5,909 nt of DNA from Opitutia bacterium UBA5964. Its GTDB lineage: Bacteria; Verrucomicrobiota; Verrucomicrobiia; Opitutales; Coraliomargaritaceae. Position 1 is the stretch's first letter, and the number at the start of each line of letters is the position of its first letter. A model generated the notes under the pieces. That model had not been told where the DNA came from. It searched no databases and saw only the letters and a list, made by a program, of their open reading frames with translations. The translations under genes were made by a program, and so were the position numbers. Below are positions 1 through 5,909 of the stretch, piece by piece. The stretch lies in the NCBI GenBank assembly GCA_002430605.1, contig DJBY01000095.1:4068-9976 (forward strand), given 5' to 3'.

Positions 1-117
1 CACCACGCTGTGGTGCGACTTCCAGTCGCCTCACCTGCGGTGGTCCGGTTCACTGCGTGCCCGGTCATGTCGGCCTGCGGCCTCGGAACGACTCCCTCCA
101 CCCGCAGTCGAGGGAGT
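1..117. repeat. Cluster of short inverted repeats (REP-like hairpin block)
   Basis: At least six inverted repeats lie nearly back to back. CACCAC/GTGGTG (1-6, 10-15, loop GCT); GCGACT/AGTCGC (15-20, 24-29, loop TCC); CACC/GGTG (32-35, 39-42, loop TGC); CCGG..CAC/GTG..CCGG (45-64, loop TGC); GGCC/GGCC (72-75, 79-82, loop TGC); ACTCCCTC/GAGGGAGT (91-98, 110-117, 11-nt loop). Three share a CTGCG core centred on a TGC loop. No plausible protein is encoded. The block lies just past the 3' end of the Sel1 gene and may continue beyond the left edge. Dense small hairpins downstream of a gene are typical of REP/BIME-type extragenic repeats. Assigning it to such a family is inference, because no second copy is visible here. 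Confidence 0.55.
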
Positions 118-149
118 GGAAAAGGTAAAGACGGGCGAGTCATGATTTG

Positions 150-908
150 TTATTTCGAGCGCTTCGCCAGCCACTCGCGGGATAGCTTCTGGGCTTCGGC
201 GATCTGCTCGCGGGTCATTTCTTCGGAAATAATGCCTTTGTTTTTCTTGGCAATTCCATGGCCTTGAGCAACTGCCAGATTGTACCACATATAGCCCATT
301 ACGTAATCCTCAGCAACGCCTTCGCCATTGGCATACATAACCCCTAGGTTGTATTGCGCACCCGCGAATCCCTGCTCGGCAGACTTGCGAAACCATTTCA
401 CAGCCTCGACGTCATCCTCAGTAACGCCTTCGCCATTGTCGTACATTATCCCTAGATTGTATTGCGCCATGGCGAATCCCTGCTCAGCAGCCTTGCGGTA
501 CCATTTCACTGCCTTGACATCATCCTCAGTCACACCTTGGCCATTGGCATACATTATCCCTAGATTGTATTGCGCCATGGCGAATCCCTGCTCAGCAGCC
601 TTGCGGTACCATTTCACTGCCTCGACATAATCTTCAGCAACGCCTTGGCCATTGTCATATATAAACCCTAGATTGCATTGAGCATCCGCTTGTCCCTGCT
701 CAGCAGCCTTGCGAAACCATTTCACTGCCTCAACATCGTCCTCAGCAACGCCGTCGCCAGTGGCATAGATGAGCCCTAGATAGTATTGAGCAAATGCGTC
801 ACCTTGCTCAGCAGCCTTTCTAAAGTCGTCAATTCCAGTGCCTAAGCAAAACAAGGCGGAGCTTAGTAATAGTACCAGGTGAAATGCTTTTTCGCGCCAG
901 AATCTCAT
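150..908 (-). CDS. Exported Sel1-like repeat (SLR) protein
   Basis: From the ATG at 908 this encodes 252 residues. The N-terminus has a positive stretch (R, R, K within the first 8 residues), then a hydrophobic segment ending around LFCLG, which reads as a Sec signal peptide. The cysteine there is not in a proper lipobox, so lipoprotein status is unlikely. Five tandem 36-residue Sel1 units follow, each of the form AEQG..AQYNLG.MY.NG.GV.ED..EAVKW.RKA. The C-terminal cap contains MWYNLAVAQG and MTREQIAEAQKLSREW, a common ending in bacterial Sel1 proteins. Sel1 units are alpha/alpha solenoids related to TPRs that mediate protein-protein contacts, so the likely role is a periplasmic or envelope scaffold; partner and pathway are unknown. 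A TTG at 935 in the same frame would add nine residues, but it falls between the -35 and -10 of the predicted promoter and would spoil the signal peptide. Neither start has a visible Shine-Dalgarno. Units three and four share a 73-bp identical DNA stretch. A Sel1 protein is very likely; the function is unknown. Confidence 0.9.
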   Translation of the reverse strand: MRFWREKAFHLVLLLSSALFCLGTGIDDFRKAAEQGDAFAQYYLGLIYATGDGVAEDDVEAVKWFRKAAEQGQADAQCNLGFIYDNGQGVAEDYVEAVKWYRKAAEQGFAMAQYNLGIMYANGQGVTEDDVKAVKWYRKAAEQGFAMAQYNLGIMYDNGEGVTEDDVEAVKWFRKSAEQGFAGAQYNLGVMYANGEGVAEDYVMGYMWYNLAVAQGHGIAKKNKGIISEEMTREQIAEAQKLSREWLAKRSK

Positions 909-915
909 GCTAAAA

Positions 916-943
916 AAAATAGCTAGAGCCCGCAATAAGTCAA
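916..943 (-). promoter_or_regulatory. Predicted sigma70-like promoter of the Sel1-repeat gene
   Basis: Reading the minus strand, TTGACT (943-938, five of six matches to the -35 consensus) is followed after 16 nt by TATTTT (921-916, four of six matches to the -10 consensus), within AT-rich DNA. The -10 ends 7 nt before the ATG at 908, so transcription would begin at or next to the start codon. This fits the lack of a ribosome binding site and suggests a leaderless mRNA. It is a motif match only, without experimental support. Confidence 0.45.
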
Positions 944-990
944 AGCTAATGAGCGTAATTATTATGCGTAATAAACTTATTATTTTATCG

Positions 991-1110
991 TTATTGATAA
1001 GAGATCAGCATCAACTCTTCGCTCTGCTTGTCAATTACCCACAGCTTCTCTGGCAGCGCTGACAGGCTCGCAAGATGCGATCAGCAAAGTGAGGCCAGTA
1101 AGTACTTCAT
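991..1110 (-). pseudogene. Possible decayed small signal-peptide/lipoprotein gene
   Basis: An ATG at 1110 opens MKYLLASLC and then meets TGA (1083-1081). The same frame continues without another stop through SALPEKLWVIDKQSEEL and on to a TAA at 993-991, 40 codons in all. One of the other frames across the first half reads LTGLTLLIASC, a hydrophobic stretch ending in a lipobox-like IASC. A start, hydrophobic segment, lipobox and short hydrophilic tail can therefore be assembled only by switching frames. This is what a small secreted protein broken by one or two indels would look like. It lies between the pnp terminator and the Sel1 promoter, and no good ribosome binding site is seen. At 40 codons chance is a real alternative, and no family is recognised. 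Confidence 0.2.
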
Positions 1111-1152
1111 TCGCTTGGTGGCGTTGCCTTTCGCCTGCTTGGATGAGTCTAC

Positions 1153-1182
1153 AAAAAAAGCGGCCACCTTTCGGTGACCGCT
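1153..1182 (-). terminator. Rho-independent terminator of pnp
   Basis: On the minus strand AGCGGTCACC and GGTGGCCGCT form a 10-bp stem (one G-U pair) closed by a GAAA tetraloop of the stable GNRA type. A run of seven T follows directly. It begins 28 nt after the pnp stop codon. It has no T tract in the plus direction, so it serves pnp only and separates it from the Sel1 gene. Confidence 0.93.
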
Positions 1183-1210
1183 GTTGGGTTAAACGTGTTG
1201 AAGCGCTCGA

Positions 1211-3400
<2,190 letters not shown>

Positions 3401-3465
3401 ACTTTTCTTTGTGTTTTGCTTTATGCATTCAACGGCATGTCGGGAGTGTGACCCTAATTGCCGCC

Positions 3466-3518
3466 GACCATGATCGGCATGGTCTTCTTGTGTGACTCGC
3501 GAAACAGTGTTTCAGCGA
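3466..3518 (-). promoter_or_regulatory. Two hairpins in the proximal pnp leader
   Basis: Two inverted repeats lie 65-120 nt upstream of the pnp ATG. GACCATG/CATGGTC (3466-3472 and 3478-3484) gives a 7-bp stem with a 5-nt loop. TCGC-GAAAC/GTTTC-GCGA (3497-3505 and 3509-3518) gives 9 bp with a 3-nt loop and one bulged base. Neither is followed by a T tract on the coding strand, so they do not look like terminators. They may be part of a folded leader that controls pnp mRNA stability or translation; that role is inferred. Confidence 0.4.
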
Positions 3519-3547
3519 ATCGAAATTTTGAGGTCTTAATGTTAATC

Positions 3548-3627
3548 ATACGCTTACTCTTAATCCTCAACGGTCGCCAAGGACTGCGGGGGAGATTAAG
3601 ATTAAGCGTATAAGTAGGATTAAGAGT
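3548..3627 (-). promoter_or_regulatory. Long alternative hairpins in the pnp 5' leader
   Basis: Two long pairings share one arm. Pairing B joins 3548-3565 with 3594-3611 (17 of 18 positions complementary; core ATACGCTTA/TAAGCGTAT). Pairing A joins 3556-3567 with 3616-3627 (12 of 12; ACTCTTAATCCT/AGGATTAAGAGT). The segment 3556-3565 is used in both, so they cannot form together. The block lies between the rpsO terminator and pnp, about 150 nt upstream of the pnp ATG. In E. coli the pnp leader carries a long stem cut by RNase III, after which PNPase represses its own mRNA. The position and stem length here fit an equivalent element, but the sequence alone does not show RNase III cleavage. A small GGGG/CCCC hairpin (3632-3643) sits beside it. 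Confidence 0.5.
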
Positions 3628-3655
3628 TTTCGGGGAAGTCCCCACCCTAAATGAA

Positions 3656-3688
3656 AATGCCGGACTCTCACGAGTAGAGTCCGGCATT
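3656..3688 (-). terminator. Intrinsic terminator or attenuator after rpsO
   Basis: A perfect 13-bp inverted repeat (AATGCCGGACTCT at 3656-3668, complement at 3676-3688) with a 7-nt loop starts about 20 nt past the rpsO stop. On the minus strand the stem ends in CATT and is followed by TTCATTT, a short and interrupted T tract. It probably ends or weakens transcription and protects the rpsO mRNA 3' end, while some read-through into pnp is likely, as in other rpsO-pnp pairs. There is no T tract in the plus direction. Confidence 0.8.
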
Positions 3689-3707
3689 GAAAGAAAAAGT
3701 GATTCGA

Positions 3708-3986
<279 letters not shown>

Positions 3987-4035
3987 TGTATTGATGTTTC
4001 TTTGCACGACTGTTGAGCTTCGAGTGTTCGAAACT

Positions 4036-4063
4036 GCTAAAACCGCAACCGAGCCGTTTTAGC
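4036..4063 (-). promoter_or_regulatory. Hairpin in the rpsO leader, possible S15 regulatory site
   Basis: GCTAAAAC and GTTTTAGC (4036-4043 and 4056-4063) form a perfect 8-bp stem, extended past one G-G mismatch by two G-C pairs around a 6-nt loop. The stem begins about 50 nt upstream of the rpsO ATG. No T tract follows on the coding strand, so it is not a terminator. Just upstream, TATAAC (4070-4065) could be a -10 element with a leader of about 75 nt, but its -35 is poor. S15 is known to repress its own mRNA through structured leaders that differ between phyla; placing this hairpin among them is inference. Confidence 0.35.
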
Positions 4064-4070
4064 CGTTATA

Positions 4071-4275
4071 CCCGCATATTTGATGGGCGGGAAGTCGAGG
4101 AACTGACCTTTCGCAAGGTGAGCTCTAACGCTGAAGGGCAGGAAAATGGCTTTTCGGTGCTCTGGTGCAAGGAAAAAGTGCGTATTTTGCTGAGTGCTCG
4201 TTAGGCAGCGCGAGCGCTTCGATCTCCTGCCGAGTTGTAGTCTCGGAAGATTTTCTCAGTAATCGAGGATGAACC
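4071..4275. other. Intergenic region between the TPR gene and rpsO, no gene seen
   Basis: This region follows the TPR gene stop and precedes the rpsO leader. It should hold the TPR gene's transcript end and possibly upstream promoter elements of rpsO. Only weak hairpins are visible: ACCTT/AAGGT (4106-4119, tetraloop TCGC) and CCGAG/CTCGG (4230-4246, 7-nt loop). The latter is followed on the plus strand by AAGATTTTC, too weak to call a terminator. A plus-strand reading frame from a TTG at 4013 to 4204 crosses it but has no ribosome site, no ATG and no recognisable domain. Confidence 0.5.
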
Positions 4276-5909
4276 TTATTTTAATTGCCATTTAGCGAAT
4301 TGAAACTCGGGCATGTCTGCGTTGCCAATCTGGGTGGCGAGCTTGAGGAGTTCGGCGGCTTCGGTGCTGTGATCGTGAATCCGCTCGTGCTGGGCGAGCC
4401 AGTAGGCGGCTTCACAAATTTGCTGTTGAGCAAGCTTCGCGTTCTCGGCGCGGCCGGCGGCGTCGAGCACGGCCTTGCGGTCGAGTTCGCCTTGGATGTA
4501 GTCGAGGAAGTTTTTGAGTGCTACTGAGGCGTCGCTGGATTCAATCCGCTGGCTCAGTTGGAGGGCTGCGTGGTTGGCATCCGCTGCTGCCGCGAGTGTA
4601 TATTCGAGGTAGAAGGCGGACTCGTTGGTCTGCTCGGGCACCAGTGCCAGATAGCGGTCGAGTGCGGTGCGGGCGGTTTTCGGGGCGGTGATGTTGTAGG
4701 CTAATAGGGCATGCAACAGCTGTATGCCAGGGTTTTTTGGCAGGAGTTGGGCGCTGAGTCCGATCGATTGCTCGGCGGCGACGAGATCGCCTTGCTGAAA
4801 GCGAATCAGACCGAGGCTGTAGGTCAGTGCGGGATTGCTGGGATCGAGGATCAGGGCGGTTTCGGTGTCGGCGGCGGCGCCTTGCAGGTCGCCTAGTTTG
4901 CGCAGTAGCGAACCACGTAGGGCCAGTGTTTCGGCTTGTTTGGGCTGAATGCTAAGTGATTGGTTCAATGCGCTGAGTGCGAGTGCCGTGGCGTCGTCGC
5001 TCAGGTGGGCGCGTCCGAGCAGGGTCCATGCCTCGGCGGAGGGGCTGACGCGGTTGAGTGTGATGGCTTCGAGAGTGGTAATCGCACGGTTGGTTTGTTT
5101 GGCGCGTAGCAGGGTGCGACTGGCTAGGATCGCTTCTTCTGCGGTCTCGGGACGGAAGCCACCGTCAAGTGCCTTGAGGATTTCCAAATCGCCGTCGGCG
5201 CTGCGGCCAGTCTGGTCGAAACAGACGCCGTGGTAAAATTCGAGCGAAGCACGTAGCTTGGTTTGACCATCGGGCAGCAACCGTAGGGCACTTTCAAATT
5301 TTTCACGTGCGGTGCCGGCGCGGCCTTTGGCGAGTGCGCTGCGGCCCTCCAGATAGAGAGCAATGTCCTGCAGCTCAGGATTTGCAGCGATGGTGGCGAT
5401 AATGCCTTGTAGGGAATCCCATCGCTCAGCGCTGGCATAAAGAGAGGCGAGAGTCACAAAGGCTTCGAGATTGTCGGGCTGTTGGTTGGTAATGTGTTGC
5501 AGGTCTTCGATCGCTTCGTCGACCCGTCCTGCTTGTGTGAGCACGCGGGCGCGCATCATTCGCAAGGTAGTGCGCTGCTTGAAGCTGGCCTCACCTAGTT
5601 GCTGTTGGTGCACCTCGAGGGCTTCGCTAATGGCATCAATGGCGGCGTCGGTATCGCCTTGGTTGAGGGCATTGCTGGCTTTTTCAAGATAGGCTTCGCT
5701 GGCGAGTTCGAGGCTGATGGCTGCGGTTTCGGGATTGTCCAGGTAGATCTGATTGAACGTTTCGGCTGCGGTATCCCAATCACCTTCAGCCATGAGAAGC
5801 AGGCCGAGTAATTTGCTCGCTACGCGGTAGTCGTCGCCGTCGATTGGCGCGGCTTGCATGACCTGCTCAATGAGGGCGATCGCATCGTCGCGGCGGTTCA
5901 TATTGCCCA
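4276..5909 (-). CDS. Tetratricopeptide-repeat protein, 5' end outside the window
   Basis: The frame is open at the right edge (two further codons, Gly-Asn, precede the ATG at 5901). That Met sits inside a TPR helix (GNMNRRDDAIALIEQ), so the true start lies further upstream and the protein exceeds 541 residues. Numbering from that Met, TPR-type helix pairs can be followed throughout. The clearest are 31-57 (LLGLLLMAEGDWDTAAETF), 118-143, 291-321 (AWTLLGRAHL), 324-355 (ALRGSLLRKLGDLQGAAADT) and 358-389 (YSLGLIRFQQGDLVAAEQS). The C-terminus, AAYWLAQHERIHDHSTEAAELLK and then EFQFAKWQLK, resembles the closing TPR of NlpI-like proteins. No catalytic domain or membrane segment is visible in this part. 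TPR arrays act as protein-binding scaffolds; partner and location cannot be told without the N-terminus. The gene is 289 nt upstream of rpsO, so it is probably a separate unit, and no clear terminator follows it. Confidence 0.9.
   Translation of the reverse strand, partial: GNMNRRDDAIALIEQVMQAAPIDGDDYRVASKLLGLLLMAEGDWDTAAETFNQIYLDNPETAAISLELASEAYLEKASNALNQGDTDAAIDAISEALEVHQQQLGEASFKQRTTLRMMRARVLTQAGRVDEAIEDLQHITNQQPDNLEAFVTLASLYASAERWDSLQGIIATIAANPELQDIALYLEGRSALAKGRAGTAREKFESALRLLPDGQTKLRASLEFYHGVCFDQTGRSADGDLEILKALDGGFRPETAEEAILASRTLLRAKQTNRAITTLEAITLNRVSPSAEAWTLLGRAHLSDDATALALSALNQSLSIQPKQAETLALRGSLLRKLGDLQGAAADTETALILDPSNPALTYSLGLIRFQQGDLVAAEQSIGLSAQLLPKNPGIQLLHALLAYNITAPKTARTALDRYLALVPEQTNESAFYLEYTLAAAADANHAALQLSQRIESSDASVALKNFLDYIQGELDRKAVLDAAGRAENAKLAQQQICEAAYWLAQHERIHDHSTEAAELLKLATQIGNADMPEFQFAKWQLK

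Noticed and set aside
91..117. 8-bp hairpin as terminator of the Sel1 gene
   Set aside because: On the minus strand it is followed by CGTTCCGAGG with no T tract, so it does not qualify as an intrinsic terminator.
328..630. Plus-strand open frame with repeated protein segments
   Set aside because: The repeats are the antisense image of the 108-bp Sel1 units, which encode a clear protein on the minus strand.
315..830. Regularly spaced direct repeats resembling a CRISPR array
   Set aside because: The 108-bp period equals 36 codons, stays in frame and encodes Sel1 units; there are no unique spacers.
1081..1083. In-frame TGA as selenocysteine or recoded stop
   Set aside because: It falls in a hydrophobic signal-like stretch, with no selenocysteine element seen and no other sign of UGA recoding; frameshift decay or chance is simpler.
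3454..3687. 77-codon minus-strand frame spanning the rpsO-pnp spacer
   Set aside because: It would start inside the rpsO terminator stem, and its composition follows the RNA repeats, not a protein family.
4013..4204. 63-codon plus-strand frame between rpsO and the TPR gene
   Set aside because: It starts with TTG, has no ribosome site, overlaps the rpsO leader hairpin and has no recognisable motif.

Overview
The window is an ordinary bacterial chromosome segment with four protein genes, all on the minus strand. Read 5'->3' on that strand they are: the 3' part of a large TPR-repeat protein gene (open at the right edge), rpsO (ribosomal protein S15), pnp (polynucleotide phosphorylase), and a small exported Sel1-repeat protein gene near the left edge. 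rpsO followed by pnp is a widely conserved bacterial gene pair. The protein style (A/E-rich PNPase tail, a long soluble TPR protein, a secreted Sel1-repeat protein, weak Shine-Dalgarno signals) would fit a Verrucomicrobiota/Opitutae-type marine bacterium. That is an impression from sequence style, not a proven placement.

Layout: 1-117 is a gene-free, GC-rich block made almost entirely of short inverted repeats. 150-908 is the Sel1-repeat gene, with a good sigma70-like promoter so close to its ATG that the mRNA is probably leaderless. 991-1110 holds what looks like a decayed small signal-peptide or lipoprotein gene. 1153-1182 is a textbook intrinsic terminator for pnp. 1211-3400 is pnp. 3401-3655 is a long pnp leader containing several hairpins, including two mutually exclusive long pairings. 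3656-3688 is the rpsO terminator hairpin. 3708-3986 is rpsO, with an inverted repeat in its leader at 4036-4063. 4071-4275 has no convincing gene. 4276-5909 is the TPR protein gene.

S15 belongs to the 30S subunit and PNPase to mRNA turnover. In E. coli both genes are controlled post-transcriptionally through leader RNA structure: S15 binds its own leader, and RNase III cleavage followed by PNPase acts on the pnp leader. This window has unexplained RNA structure in exactly the two corresponding leaders, and these are its most interesting parts. I found no transposase, CRISPR array, tRNA, rRNA or defence/biosynthetic cluster, and no evidence for a wholly new system.
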